A stretch of DNA of 64,000 bases from contig JBGANK010000006.1 of assembly GCA_044222395.1 (NCBI GenBank), positions 1 through 64,000 of the forward strand. Direction: 5' to 3'. Under the pieces are notes generated by a model, which worked only from the letters and a program-made list of their open reading frames with translations, ran no database searches and had not been told where the DNA came from. The position numbers and the translations under genes are program-made. The DNA is from JAEUMD01 sp044222395. GTDB lineage: Bacteria; Pseudomonadota; Alphaproteobacteria; Rhizobiales; Hyphomicrobiaceae. Position 1 is the first letter of the stretch, and each line of letters starts with the position of its first letter. Of this stretch, positions 1 through 9,068 are shown in pieces.

Positions 1-449
1 GCGTGCGGCTCGTTGGCCACATTGCCGACATGCCGGCGGCACTCGCCCTGAGTGACATGGTCCTCATCGCATCGACCGAGCCGGAAGCCTTTGGCCGCAC
101 ATCGGTTGAGGCGCAGGCGATGGGCGTTCCCGTCATCGCCACTTCCATCGGCGCACCACCCTATACCGTGCTGGCGCCACCCGCGCACGCGCCCGGCGCA
201 TCGACCGGACGCCACGTACCGCCCCGCGATTCCGTCGCACTCGCCGACGCCATCGCGGAGATCTTGTCTCTGCCCCCAGACGAGCGAGAGGCCATGTCGG
301 CGCGTGCCCGCGTGCATGCGCAGCGGAACTATACGACGCGGCAACTTCAAGAAAGCACGCTCGGCGTCTACGATCGCCTGCTCGGCACGGACCTGGCAGC
401 GCGCTTCGCTGCCGCGATCGCAGCAGCCGACGCGCAACGGCAGCGTTGA
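1..449 (+). CDS. Glycosyltransferase family 4, C-terminal part (partial)
   Basis: This is the C-terminal end of a retaining GT-B glycosyltransferase; the N-terminal acceptor domain lies before the window. The visible part contains the nucleotide-sugar binding segment EPEAFGRTSVEAQAMG, with the E-x7-E pattern of family GT4, followed by GVPVIAT and the usual closing helices. The reading frame is open from the first base, so the GTG near position 3 is an internal codon. Its stop overlaps the TTG start of the next glycosyltransferase, which suggests translational coupling in a glycan operon, perhaps for lipopolysaccharide core or capsule. The sugar and acceptor cannot be told from this fragment. 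Confidence 0.85.
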   Translation, partial: VRLVGHIADMPAALALSDMVLIASTEPEAFGRTSVEAQAMGVPVIATSIGAPPYTVLAPPAHAPGASTGRHVPPRDSVALADAIAEILSLPPDEREAMSARARVHAQRNYTTRQLQESTLGVYDRLLGTDLAARFAAAIAAADAQRQR

Positions 450-1306
450 GGCGAAGCATCAGGACGGGATCGACCGCCGTGGACCAGGATTCTCAATCGC
501 CGCTTCGTCATGCCGCTGGTGGGCAGGCCACGCCAGCTCGCAACTCCCTGCCGATTTCCTGCTTTATCATCGCCAAGAACGAAGCCGACCGCATCGGCCG
601 CACGATCGCTTCCGTCCGCGATCTCGCCGCCGAAATCATCGTCATCGACTCGGGCAGTACCGACGACACCGTGGCGGTCGCAGAGGAGGCCGGCGCCCGC
701 GTCATCTTCAACGCATGGCCGGGCTTCGGTCAGCAGAAGCGCTTCGGCGAGGAGCAGTGCGTCCATGACTGGCTCTTGAACCTCGACGCCGACGAGGTGC
801 TCAGCTCCGAGCTGTCATCCTCCATCCGCGCCCTGTTTGCCAGCTCCCAGGTTCCGCCGCTGTCGGTTTACGGAATGGACGTTTCGATCGTCTACCCCGG
901 CTGGCAAAGGCCCCGCCCGTTCGCCCGCGACCACTATTGCCTGCGCCTTTACGACCGCCGCCGCTGTCGCTTCAAGGACTCCACCCTCTTCGATTCCGTA
1001 GACCCCGGCGCCGAACCCGTCGGCCACCTCGATGGCGTCCTGCTCCACCATTCGGTGCGTTCCCTCGACGACCTGGCCCGCAAGGCCGACGAGCGCGCCA
1101 CCTACAATGCCATCAACTCAAAGCCGAAAAGCACCGCCGTACTGCTCGTTCGCGCCTTAACCGAGCTGCCCTGGAACCTCTTCAAGTATGCCCTGGTCCG
1201 CACCCACATCCTGGGGGGCTGGACCGGCCTGCGCTACGCCTGGATTACTGCCTATTACCGCTGGCAGAGAATTCTTCGGATGTTAAAGCGGCAAATGAGC
1301 CCCTAA
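446..1306 (+). CDS. Glycosyltransferase family 2 (LPS core type)
   Basis: A 286-residue inverting GT-A glycosyltransferase. The N-terminal half has the family 2 hallmarks: SCFIIAKNEADRI, then DSGSTDDT near residues 68-75, and the metal-binding DxD in LDADE near 114-116. The overall pattern resembles the WaaE/KdtX group that adds sugars to lipopolysaccharide core, but the donor is not determinable here. The proposed TTG start overlaps the stop of the preceding glycosyltransferase; an in-frame GTG at 479 is an alternative that would remove eleven poorly conserved residues. A hydrophobic C-terminal segment near residues 245-275 may lie on the inner membrane. Confidence 0.85.
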   Translation: MRRSIRTGSTAVDQDSQSPLRHAAGGQATPARNSLPISCFIIAKNEADRIGRTIASVRDLAAEIIVIDSGSTDDTVAVAEEAGARVIFNAWPGFGQQKRFGEEQCVHDWLLNLDADEVLSSELSSSIRALFASSQVPPLSVYGMDVSIVYPGWQRPRPFARDHYCLRLYDRRRCRFKDSTLFDSVDPGAEPVGHLDGVLLHHSVRSLDDLARKADERATYNAINSKPKSTAVLLVRALTELPWNLFKYALVRTHILGGWTGLRYAWITAYYRWQRILRMLKRQMSP

Positions 1307-1540
1307 CCGCATGGCGACCCTCGCATTCGGCGTGTCCCGGTCGCCGCAGGCAGCCACAGCACTGCCAGCCAGAACCGTCGATTTTCCAGGGATATCTTGA
1401 CTTCCCGCCATATTTTCTTTTTTCTCTCTTCGCCTGACAGATCTCGCCGTCGCTTCGGCTCACCTCGAGCTGGCGCGCGGTGTTTGCCGTAGATGCGGGG
1501 TCGCGCAGGTTACGAGCTGAATTTGACCTGAGGCCACGAC

Positions 1541-1553
1541 AGGAGAGACCAAC

Positions 1554-1556
<3 letters not shown>
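1541..1556 (+). promoter_or_regulatory. Ribosome binding site and ATC start of infC
   Basis: AGGAG at 1541-1545 is followed eight bases later by ATC (1554-1556), in frame with infC. The first ATG (1566) lies too far from this Shine-Dalgarno. The codons between them give the R-R-P that typically follows the initiator in alphaproteobacterial IF-3. The site therefore points to a non-canonical AUC start, of the kind IF-3 discriminates against to regulate itself. Confidence 0.6.
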
Positions 1557-2093
<537 letters not shown>

Positions 2094-2145
2094 GGCTGCC
2101 GGCCAATGGCCGGACACAACGATAGGTTCATGCATTGAAAAAAAG

Positions 2146-2178
2146 CACGCGCCCGAATAAGGCGCGTGTTGTCTTTTC
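2146..2178. terminator. Bidirectional intrinsic terminator
   Basis: CACGCGCC and GGCGCGTG form a perfect eight-base-pair stem with loop CGAATAA. TTGTCTTTTC follows on the plus strand, and a run of seven A precedes it, giving T7 on the minus strand. It lies between convergent infC and the class II amidotransferase gene and can serve both. Confidence 0.75.
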
Positions 2179-2214
2179 TATAGCTCCGATTGAGCCGCCC
2201 CTTCCCAGGCGCCG

Positions 2215-3030
2215 TCACAAAACCTCGCTCATCGACTTGACCGGGCTCGGCTTGGTTAGTGCCTCAGCGACTGGCGCCCCGTCCTGGAACAGCCAGAGAC
2301 TGCCCGGCGTCATCACTTCCCACTGCTCGTTGTCGGTCAGCGGCTGCGTGGCGATGACAGCAACCCGGTCCTTGGGCGTCGTCACCTCGCTGAAGTCGAT
2401 CGAAACGTCCTCGTCCTTGAGATGCGCCTGGGTGAACGGCGCTCTGCGCACGATAAAGGCAAGCTCGGTCGAACAATGCGAGATCAGGCAATCGCCGTTC
2501 GACAGCAGATAGTTGAAGATCCCGGTGCCAGCCAGCGGCAGCGTCAGCTCTGTCATCGCTTCGAACAGGACTTGCGGCGACGGAGCATCGACACCGAACC
2601 TCGCGCGCAGGCTTTGCATCAGCCAGCAGAAGATCAACTCGCTGTCGGTCGTGCCGACCGGCAGGAAGCTGCCGTCGAGCCTTGGCCGGAAGTCCGGCAA
2701 ATGACCGTTGTGCGCGAAAATCCAGTACCGGCCCCACAGCTCGCGAATGAAGGGATGCGTATTCTCCAGGCTGGTGGCACCGAGCGTCGATTTGCGGATG
2801 TGTGCGATCACGTTGAGCGAATGGATGGGATAGCTGCGCACCAGTTCGGCGATCTGCGACTGCGACGACGGGGTTGGATCGAGGAACAGCCGAACCCCCT
2901 TGCCCTCGAAGAACGCAATTCCCCAGCCATCCGAGTGGTCCCCCGTCGTCCCGCCCCTCTGCCGGAACCCGGTGAACGAAAAGCAGATGTCGGTTGGAAC
3001 ATTGCAGTTCATGCCGAGCAGCTGACACAT
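2215..3030 (-). CDS. Class II glutamine amidotransferase (YafJ-like)
   Basis: A 271-residue N-terminal-nucleophile glutamine amidotransferase domain protein. The start is placed at MCQLLGMNCNVP because Cys2 must become the N-terminal nucleophile; the open frame upstream runs antisense to rpmI and rplT and is ignored. Further family features are HSDGWGIAFF, IAHIRKSTLG, NTHPFIRELWG and FAHNGHL, matching the YafJ/YafD-like group. There is no synthase domain, so the acceptor is unknown; relatives act alone or with partners such as EgtC-type enzymes. The gene is transcribed away from rpmI and ends against the terminator shared with infC. Confidence 0.88.
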   Translation of the reverse strand: MCQLLGMNCNVPTDICFSFTGFRQRGGTTGDHSDGWGIAFFEGKGVRLFLDPTPSSQSQIAELVRSYPIHSLNVIAHIRKSTLGATSLENTHPFIRELWGRYWIFAHNGHLPDFRPRLDGSFLPVGTTDSELIFCWLMQSLRARFGVDAPSPQVLFEAMTELTLPLAGTGIFNYLLSNGDCLISHCSTELAFIVRRAPFTQAHLKDEDVSIDFSEVTTPKDRVAVIATQPLTDNEQWEVMTPGSLWLFQDGAPVAEALTKPSPVKSMSEVL

Positions 3031-3206
3031 GTCTGGTGGGCTTCCTCCGCAACCGGGCGACGAATGACTCAGCATCGCTCGAAAACAGTCCGCCGCAAAT
3101 CGCGGACCGCCAACCCAATTAAGCACCGCATTGCCGCGCCGCTCAATCCCGCCCGTTTGACAAGGCTGCCGCCGCCCGCCGCAAGGGCCACGCAATTCGC
3201 GCCCCC

Positions 3207-3235
3207 TTGCGTCCCGCCGCGACACCCCATATAAC
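3207..3235 (+). promoter_or_regulatory. Candidate sigma-70 promoter for rpmI-rplT
   Basis: TTGCGT at 3207-3212 and TATAAC at 3230-3235 are separated by 17 bases, a good fit for a housekeeping promoter with a weak -35. It lies upstream of rpmI in the 417-base gap between divergent genes and leaves a leader of about 200 bases. Confidence 0.4.
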
Positions 3236-3298
3236 CGCGCCATAGAGTCGTCCGGCAGGGCATGCCGTGGCGGCTCATAATGCTTTGATCCTGAAGCG

Positions 3299-3447
3299 AA
3301 ATGCCCCCAAAGCAGCTCTCCCGCCGGCATCCGTCCGGCCGGGCGGAACGGGGTTCGACCCGCCAGCCGCCCCGGAGAGACGGCCGCCAGCGTCCGCCCG
3401 GACGCCAGCGCCAGGGGCATTCGCGCATCCAGTTTGAGGAGAGCGAA
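3299..3447 (+). other. rpmI 5' leader with inverted repeats
   Basis: This GC-rich leader contains the perfect inverted repeat GCGTCCG-CC-CGGACGC at 3390-3405 and other complementary GGC/GCC blocks. L20 or IF-3-linked operons are often controlled through leader structures, so a ribosomal-protein binding leader is possible. I do not recognise a named motif. GAGGAGAG just before 3448 is the ribosome binding site of rpmI. Confidence 0.3.
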
Positions 3448-3648
3448 ATGCCCAAGCAGAAGACCAAGAGCGGCGCCAAGAAGCGCTTCAAATTCACCGC
3501 CTCTGGCAAGGTCAAGGTCGCCGCCGCCGGCAAGCGCCACGGCATGATCAAGCGCACCGCCAAGTTCGTCCGCAATGCACGCGGCACCATGGTGCTGAAG
3601 GACTGCGACGAAGGGCTCGTCAAGAAGTACATGCCCTACAACCGGTGA
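3448..3648 (+). CDS. rpmI: 50S ribosomal protein L35
   Basis: A 66-residue basic protein of the large subunit, starting MPKQKTKSGAKKRFKFTASG and ending KKYMPYNR, full length for L35. The start is fixed by GAGGAGAG just upstream; the longer open frame from 3301 is leader. It is followed by rplT, the usual rpmI-rplT pair, here with infC on the far side of a reverse-strand gene rather than directly upstream. Confidence 0.97.
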   Translation: MPKQKTKSGAKKRFKFTASGKVKVAAAGKRHGMIKRTAKFVRNARGTMVLKDCDEGLVKKYMPYNR

Positions 3649-3658
3649 TGATCGTGTG

Positions 3659-3722
3659 TGGTCAGTCGCGAGTGGTGAGTGATTGTCACTTTGCCTCCCG
3701 ACCCGCCACTCACCACTGACCA
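3659..3722. repeat. Hairpin-forming GGTCAGTGGTGAGTG-type intergenic repeat
   Basis: AGTGGTGAGTG at 3671-3681 is the reverse complement of CACTCACCACT at 3707-3717. TGGTCA at 3659-3664 pairs with TGACCA at 3717-3722 after a small bulge. The result is a long imperfect hairpin between rpmI and rplT. The low-complexity GTGGTCAGT/GTGAGT wording looks like a dispersed short repeat rather than a ribosomal regulatory site, but only this copy is visible. Confidence 0.5.
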
Positions 3723-3753
3723 TTTCCCCACTCACGCATTGCGGAGCACTCTC

Positions 3754-4128
3754 ATGGCACGCGTCAAGCGCGGCGTTACCGCCCACGCCAAGCACAAGAA
3801 AGTCATCAAGGCCGCCAAGGGCTACTACGGCCGTCGCAAGAACACGATCCGGGTTGCCAAGCAGGCCGTCGAGAAGGCGATGCAATACGCCTATCGCGAC
3901 CGCAAGGCGAAGAAGCGCAACTTCCGCGCACTTTGGATCCAGCGCATCAACGCCGCCGTCCGAGAGGCGAGCGAGAACACGCTGACCTACGCCCGGTTTA
4001 TCGACGGCCTCAACAAGGCCGGCATCCAGATCGACCGCAAGGTTCTGGCCGACATCGCCGTGCGCGATGCCGCCGGCTTCAAATCGCTGGTCGACTCTGC
4101 TGCCGCTGCCGTCAAGAAGGCGGCTTAG
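3754..4128 (+). CDS. rplT: 50S ribosomal protein L20
   Basis: A 124-residue assembly protein of the large subunit that binds 23S rRNA early. It begins MARVKRGVTAHAKHKK, contains KGYYGRRKNTIRVAKQAVEKA and KKRNFRALWIQRINAAVRE, and has normal length. GGAG eight bases upstream supports the ATG. In many bacteria L20 also represses its own operon through the mRNA leader. Confidence 0.97.
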   Translation: MARVKRGVTAHAKHKKVIKAAKGYYGRRKNTIRVAKQAVEKAMQYAYRDRKAKKRNFRALWIQRINAAVREASENTLTYARFIDGLNKAGIQIDRKVLADIAVRDAAGFKSLVDSAAAAVKKAA

Positions 4129-4348
4129 ACAACGCCGCACCTCGCGCCTGCGTGCGTGAGGAACTGCCAGCGTAGAGATCGGTTTATCATCCTGCTCGTC
4201 GATGAGGCGAACTCTGCGCGGTGGTCAACCCGGCGCGGAGTGCGTTTGTCTGGCCGCTGGTCCGCTCCGGCACAGTCCCGCGTGCCGTCCAGGAATGGGC
4301 CGCAGGCCAGCCATCCCCCAATTGCGATGACCAGCGGAGCCGATCGAC

Positions 4349-5416
4349 ATGACGACCAGCGATCTCGACACGCTAGCCAAGAGCCTATTGAGCGACATCC
4401 AATCGGCCGCCACGTTGGATGCGCTGGAGCATGTGCGCATCGCCGCACTCGGCAAGAAGGGCCGCATCTCCGAACTGATGCAGACCTTGGGCAAGCTGCC
4501 ACCCGATGAGCGCAAGGCGTTCGGTCAATCGATCAACGCCGTCAAGACGCAGGTCTCCGAGGCGCTCGACAAGCGCAAGGGCGCGCTCGAGGAACACGCC
4601 CTCGAAGAGCGGCTGGCGACGGAGCGCGCCGACATCACGCTGCCCGTGCGTTCAGGACCCGAAACCGATGGACGCATCCACCCCGTCTCCCAGGTGATGG
4701 ACGAACTCGCCGAGATCTTCGCCGACATGGGCTTCGCCATCGCCGAAGGTCCCGACATCGAGACCGACGACTACAACTTCACCAAGCTCAACATCCCCGC
4801 CGAGCATCCCTCGCGTCAGGATCACGACACGTTCTATTTCAATGCCAACGCCGCCGGTGAGCGGCTCGTTCTGCGCACCCACACCTCGCCTGTGCAGATC
4901 CGCACCATGCTGAGCCAGAAGCCGCCGATCCGCATCATCGCACCCGGCCGCGTCTACCGCTGCGACAGCGACCAGACCCACACGCCGATGTTCCACCAGA
5001 TCGAGGCGTTGGTGATCGATGAGCACACCCACATGGGCCATCTGAAGTGGACCATCGAGGAGATGTGCCGCGCCTTCTTCGAGACGGATGTGAAGATGCG
5101 CCTGCGCGCCTCATACTTCCCGTTCACCGAGCCCTCGGCCGAGATCGACATCGCCGCCGACGTCATCGGCAAGCCGGGCCAGTGGCTCGAGATCGGCGGC
5201 TGCGGCATGGTGCATCCCAACGTGCTCAAGAACTGCGGCATCGATCCGGAAAAGTACCAGGGCTTCGCCTTCGGCATGGGCATCGACCGCATGGCGATGC
5301 TCAAGTACGGCATCCCCGATCTCAGGGCCTTTTTCGGCGCCGACCTCAGATGGCTCAGGCACTATGGCTTTTCCGTGCTCGACATTCCCGGATTGGCCGC
5401 GGGCCTGTCGTCGTGA
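4349..5416 (+). CDS. pheS: Phenylalanine--tRNA ligase alpha subunit
   Basis: The catalytic subunit of the alpha2-beta2 PheRS that charges tRNA-Phe. The 355 residues comprise an N-terminal coiled-coil (about 1-90) and a class II synthetase core. Visible motifs are RTHTSPVQIRTM, PGRVYRCDSDQTHTPMFHQ (motif 2), IEIGGCGMVHPNVL-like glycine-rich sequence and FGMGIDRMAMLKYGI (motif 3). It lies 1.2 kb from pheT, with two small envelope-protein genes between them, an uncommon interruption of pheST. The cognate tRNA-Phe gene is at 51511-51586 on the other strand. Confidence 0.97.
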   Translation: MTTSDLDTLAKSLLSDIQSAATLDALEHVRIAALGKKGRISELMQTLGKLPPDERKAFGQSINAVKTQVSEALDKRKGALEEHALEERLATERADITLPVRSGPETDGRIHPVSQVMDELAEIFADMGFAIAEGPDIETDDYNFTKLNIPAEHPSRQDHDTFYFNANAAGERLVLRTHTSPVQIRTMLSQKPPIRIIAPGRVYRCDSDQTHTPMFHQIEALVIDEHTHMGHLKWTIEEMCRAFFETDVKMRLRASYFPFTEPSAEIDIAADVIGKPGQWLEIGGCGMVHPNVLKNCGIDPEKYQGFAFGMGIDRMAMLKYGIPDLRAFFGADLRWLRHYGFSVLDIPGLAAGLSS

Positions 5417-5457
5417 CCTTACCCTCCGCTGGCAGCGCAACTCCGAGGAGTCACAGC

Positions 5458-5913
5458 ATGCACCGATCGGTCCGCAACATTGGCGTCTTCCTGATAAGCG
5501 CCATGCTGGTCTTTTTCACGTTCCATGCGCGCCAGGCCGCCGCCGATCCGGTCGATCAGCGCCAGGAGATCAAGCTCGATCCTGCTGAGCGCGCCTTCGT
5601 CTTGAACGAGATGCGCGGGTTCCTTGCAAGCGTCGAAGGCATCGTTGCTGCCGTTGCCAACGATCGCGTCGCCGAGGCACACGACGCCGCAAAAAAAAGC
5701 GGCATGGGTGTGATGCATTCCGTACCCGCGACGCTCCGCACCAAGCTGCCCAAGGAGTTCATGCACATGGGCCACACGACCCATCAAGCCTTCGACGCCC
5801 TCGCCGAGGACGCCAAGTCGATGGGCGACAAGACGGCCGTCCTGAAGCAGCTGGCGCCGATTCTCAACACCTGCAACACCTGTCAGGCCACCTACCGCCT
5901 GTCGGGTGGCTAA
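5458..5913 (+). CDS. Cytochrome c'-like secreted protein with CxxCQ instead of CxxCH
   Basis: A 151-residue exported protein. Residues 8-29 form a signal peptide ending in A-A-A. The remainder is predicted helical, with the size and C-terminal cysteine pair of cytochrome c' four-helix bundles. The C-terminal motif is C139-N-T-C142-Q143: the histidine that would ligate heme is glutamine, so covalent c-type heme in the usual form is doubtful. A histidine/methionine-rich stretch, FMHMGHTTHQ near 101-110, could bind metal instead. It lies between pheS and pheT with no obvious link to them. Confidence 0.6.
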   Translation: MHRSVRNIGVFLISAMLVFFTFHARQAAADPVDQRQEIKLDPAERAFVLNEMRGFLASVEGIVAAVANDRVAEAHDAAKKSGMGVMHSVPATLRTKLPKEFMHMGHTTHQAFDALAEDAKSMGDKTAVLKQLAPILNTCNTCQATYRLSGG

Positions 5914-5956
5914 CCCGTCCGACGTGACGCCTTGAACCCGCGAGCACCGATGCGCG

Positions 5957-6505
5957 ATGCCGTTGCTAGCCAACATGACGATCCCGATGGTCCTTGCGGT
6001 CGCCCTGTCGCTCGCCATGACGATCGCGGCGGTGTGGACCTGGTTCTACCACGACAGCAAGCATCGCGATCTCGACAGCTGGATCGAGTATGGCTTCTCG
6101 CGCGATACCCTGCGCCACGTACTCATCTACTACCGCTCGATGGGCGTTTCGATGCTCGTCTTCTACATCCTGTTCGTCGCAAGCTGCCTGCTGCTGCAAT
6201 CCGACGGCGACAGGATCTTCGTCAACGCGCATGGCGAGCCGGTGAGAGCCGGCCCCATAGCAACCGCCTTTTTCGCGCTCGACCTCGTCCTGCGCGGCGG
6301 TTTCTTCGACATCATGGAGCACTTCGAGCTGGCGGTGACGGCCGTCTTCATGAATCGCGCGCTGCGCTGGTTCGTCATCTACGCCTTCATCTTCCGCATG
6401 TACTACGGACTGACCCTCATCCGCATTGCCGTTTCGTTCGTCTGGATCTGGGCCAAGCTTCACAGCATCCGCAAACAGCCGGGCAGCGACCGCAGCACCC
6501 GCTGA
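5957..6505 (+). CDS. Small integral membrane protein, unknown function
   Basis: A 182-residue hydrophobic protein I do not recognise. Hydrophobic segments lie near residues 8-30, 60-82, 102-125 and 138-165, suggesting about four membrane helices, with a basic C-terminal tail (KLHSIRKQPGSDRSTR). The stretch FYHDSKHRDLDSWIEYGFSRDTLRHVL forms a polar loop after the first helix. The gene follows the cytochrome c'-like gene by 43 bases, so the two may form a unit inserted between pheS and pheT. Confidence 0.6.
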   Translation: MPLLANMTIPMVLAVALSLAMTIAAVWTWFYHDSKHRDLDSWIEYGFSRDTLRHVLIYYRSMGVSMLVFYILFVASCLLLQSDGDRIFVNAHGEPVRAGPIATAFFALDLVLRGGFFDIMEHFELAVTAVFMNRALRWFVIYAFIFRMYYGLTLIRIAVSFVWIWAKLHSIRKQPGSDRSTR

Positions 6506-6596
6506 CAGCAGTCGTAGTACCCGCATTCGCTTTGACCGTGACGACAACAATCCGCCTCGCTGGAAGGCCGGGCACCAGACAGGAAATGGATGCCAG

Positions 6597-9032
6597 ATGA
6601 AATTCACGCTCTCCTGGCTCAAGGATCACCTGGACACCAAGGCGTCGCTCGACGAGATCGCGACAACCCTCTCCGCGATCGGCCTTGAGGTCGACGGCAT
6701 CGCCGATCGCGCCGCCGCACTTGGTGCCTTCACCATCGCCCGCGTCGTCGAGGCCAAGCAGCATCCCAATGCCGATCGCCTGCGCGTGCTGCAGGTCGAG
6801 ATCGAGAAGGGCAAGCCGCTGATGGAGGTCGTTTGCGGCGCGCCCAACGCCCGCGCCGGCATGCTCGGTGTGTTCGCCCCGCTCGGCACCTACATTCCAG
6901 GCTCCGGCATCACCCTGGAGAAGAAGCCCGTGCGCGGTGTCGTCTCCAACGGCATGATGTGCTCGGCCGCCGAGCTTCAGCTTTCCGAGGATAGCGAAGG
7001 CATCATCGAAGTAGACGGTACGCTCGCCGACAAGGTCGGCACACGCTACGTCGACGCCATGGGTTTCAACGATCCCGTCATCGAGGTGAAGCTGACTCCC
7101 AATCGCCCGGACTGCACCGGCGTCCGCGGCATCGCCCGCGATCTTGCCGCCGCCGGCATCGGCAAGCTGAAGCCGCCGCGCAAGCTCGGCAAGGTCGAAG
7201 GCGCAGCGCCCTGCCCGATCGACATCAAGCTCGAGTTCAACAAGGACACTGCCGCCGCCTGCCCGGTGTTCGCAGGCCGCTACGTCAAGGGCGTCAAGAA
7301 CGGCCCGTCACCGGCATGGATGCAGCAGCGCCTGAAGGCGGTCGGACTGCGCCCTATCAACGCGCTCGTCGACGTGACCAACTACATCTCGCTCGACCTC
7401 GGCCGGCCTCTGCACGTCTATGACGCCGACAAGCTCAAAGGCGCGGTCCGCGCCCGCCTCGGCAAGAAAGGCGAAAGCTTCCTCGGCCTCGACGGCAAGA
7501 CCTACCACGTCGACGAAACCATGTGCGTGATTGCCGACGACAGCGGCCCGCTCGGCCTGGGCGGCGTCATGGGTGGCGAGGATTCCGGCTCGACCGAGGC
7601 AACCACCAACGTCCTGATCGAGAGTGCCTGGTTCGACCCCGTGCGCACCGCCATGACCGGCCGCAAAACCGGGCTTGTCACCGATGCCCGCTATCGCTTC
7701 GAGCGCGGCGTCGATCCGCAATCCGTGATGCCCGGCCTCGACCTTGCCACCGATCTCATCGTCGAGATGTGCGGCGGCACGCCGTCCAAGGCCAAGCTTG
7801 CCGGTACACCGCCTGATCCGAGACACAAGATTGCGTTCGATACGGGCCGCGTCGCAGCGCTGTCGGGCCTGCAGGTCGCCGAACCCGAGATGCGCCGCAT
7901 CCTGGAGGCACTGGGCTTCACGCTTGGCAAGGGCCAAGGCAAGACACTCGACATCACGGTGCCGAGCTGGCGGCCTGACGTGCAGGGCTCAGCCGACATC
8001 GTCGAAGAGATCGTGCGCATCACCGGCATCGACAAGGTGCCGTCGACCCCGCTGCCGCGCGTGCCGGGTGTCGCCCGCCCGGTCTTGACCGAACTGCAGC
8101 GCAGGGTGCGCCGCGCCCGCCGCACGCTCGCCGCCCGCGGCTTAGTCGAAGCGGTGACATGGTCGTTCCTGCCCAAGTCAGAGGCGGACATGTTCGGCGG
8201 CGGCGACCCAGCACTCGATCTCTCCAACCCCATCTCCGTCGACATGTCGTCGATGCGGCCCAATCTGCTCGCCGGCCTGTTGACGGCCGCACGTCGCAAC
8301 GCCAACCGCGGCACCGATGACGTCAGCCTATTCGAGATCGGACAGGCTTATCGCGGCATCAAGCCGGAAGACCAGTATGTTTCCGCTGCCGGTGTTCGCA
8401 TAGGCACCGCCCATGCCAGCGGCTCCGGACGCCACTGGTCGGGCCATGCCGCACCCGTCGACGCGTTCGACGCCAAAGCGGACGCCATTGCAGCCCTCGC
8501 CGCTCTCGGCATCGATGCCGGCAAGGCGCAGGTCACACGCGATGCGCCATCGTACTTCCACCCGGGCCGCTCCGGAACGCTGCGGCTCGGCCCCAAGCTC
8601 GTGCTCGCCTACTTCGGCGAGGTGCACCCGCGCACACTCACGGCACTTGACATGCAAGGTCCTGCCGTCGCCTTCGAGGTGTTCCTGAGCAGCCTGCCGT
8701 CAGAAAAGCGCAAGGCCCGCGCACGGCCCGCGCTCGAGGAAAGCGACCTCATGCCCCTGTCGCGCGACTTTGCGTTCGTCCTCGACCGCAAGGTCGCCGC
8801 CGGCGATGTGGTTCGCGCCGCGCAAGGAGCCGACAAGGCGCTCATCCGAGACGTCGCCGTGTTCGACACGTTCGAGGGCGGCAAGCTTGCCGAAGAGGGC
8901 AAGAAGTCGATTGCGATAGCCGTGACCCTGCAGCCAACCACGCAAACCCTGACCGACAAGGACATCGATGCGATCTCCGACAAGATCGTCTACGCGGTCA
9001 AGAAGGCGACCGGTGGCGAGATCAGGAATTGA
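6597..9032 (+). CDS. pheT: Phenylalanine--tRNA ligase beta subunit
   Basis: The 811-residue beta subunit carries tRNA binding and editing functions of PheRS. It starts MKFTLSWLKDHLDTKAS; the open frame before this start belongs to the preceding region. Domains in order are an EMAP-II/OB tRNA-binding domain near 40-150 (NADRLRVLQVE, VVCGAPNARAG), the B3/B4 editing domain near 210-400 (LGGVMGGEDSGSTE), the B5 domain near 405-480, a catalytic-like core, and a C-terminal ferredoxin-fold anticodon-binding domain ending TDKDIDAISDKIV. Length is normal for the family. Confidence 0.96.
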   Translation: MKFTLSWLKDHLDTKASLDEIATTLSAIGLEVDGIADRAAALGAFTIARVVEAKQHPNADRLRVLQVEIEKGKPLMEVVCGAPNARAGMLGVFAPLGTYIPGSGITLEKKPVRGVVSNGMMCSAAELQLSEDSEGIIEVDGTLADKVGTRYVDAMGFNDPVIEVKLTPNRPDCTGVRGIARDLAAAGIGKLKPPRKLGKVEGAAPCPIDIKLEFNKDTAAACPVFAGRYVKGVKNGPSPAWMQQRLKAVGLRPINALVDVTNYISLDLGRPLHVYDADKLKGAVRARLGKKGESFLGLDGKTYHVDETMCVIADDSGPLGLGGVMGGEDSGSTEATTNVLIESAWFDPVRTAMTGRKTGLVTDARYRFERGVDPQSVMPGLDLATDLIVEMCGGTPSKAKLAGTPPDPRHKIAFDTGRVAALSGLQVAEPEMRRILEALGFTLGKGQGKTLDITVPSWRPDVQGSADIVEEIVRITGIDKVPSTPLPRVPGVARPVLTELQRRVRRARRTLAARGLVEAVTWSFLPKSEADMFGGGDPALDLSNPISVDMSSMRPNLLAGLLTAARRNANRGTDDVSLFEIGQAYRGIKPEDQYVSAAGVRIGTAHASGSGRHWSGHAAPVDAFDAKADAIAALAALGIDAGKAQVTRDAPSYFHPGRSGTLRLGPKLVLAYFGEVHPRTLTALDMQGPAVAFEVFLSSLPSEKRKARARPALEESDLMPLSRDFAFVLDRKVAAGDVVRAAQGADKALIRDVAVFDTFEGGKLAEEGKKSIAIAVTLQPTTQTLTDKDIDAISDKIVYAVKKATGGEIRN

Positions 9033-9068
9033 GGCCGCTCGTATCTGCTCGACCACGGCCGCTAGCAG

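Noticed and set aside
2215..4140. 641-residue reverse-strand open frame covering rpmI, rplT and the amidotransferase
   Set aside because: Only the last 271 residues, beginning at Met-Cys, match a family; the rest is antisense to two ribosomal protein genes.
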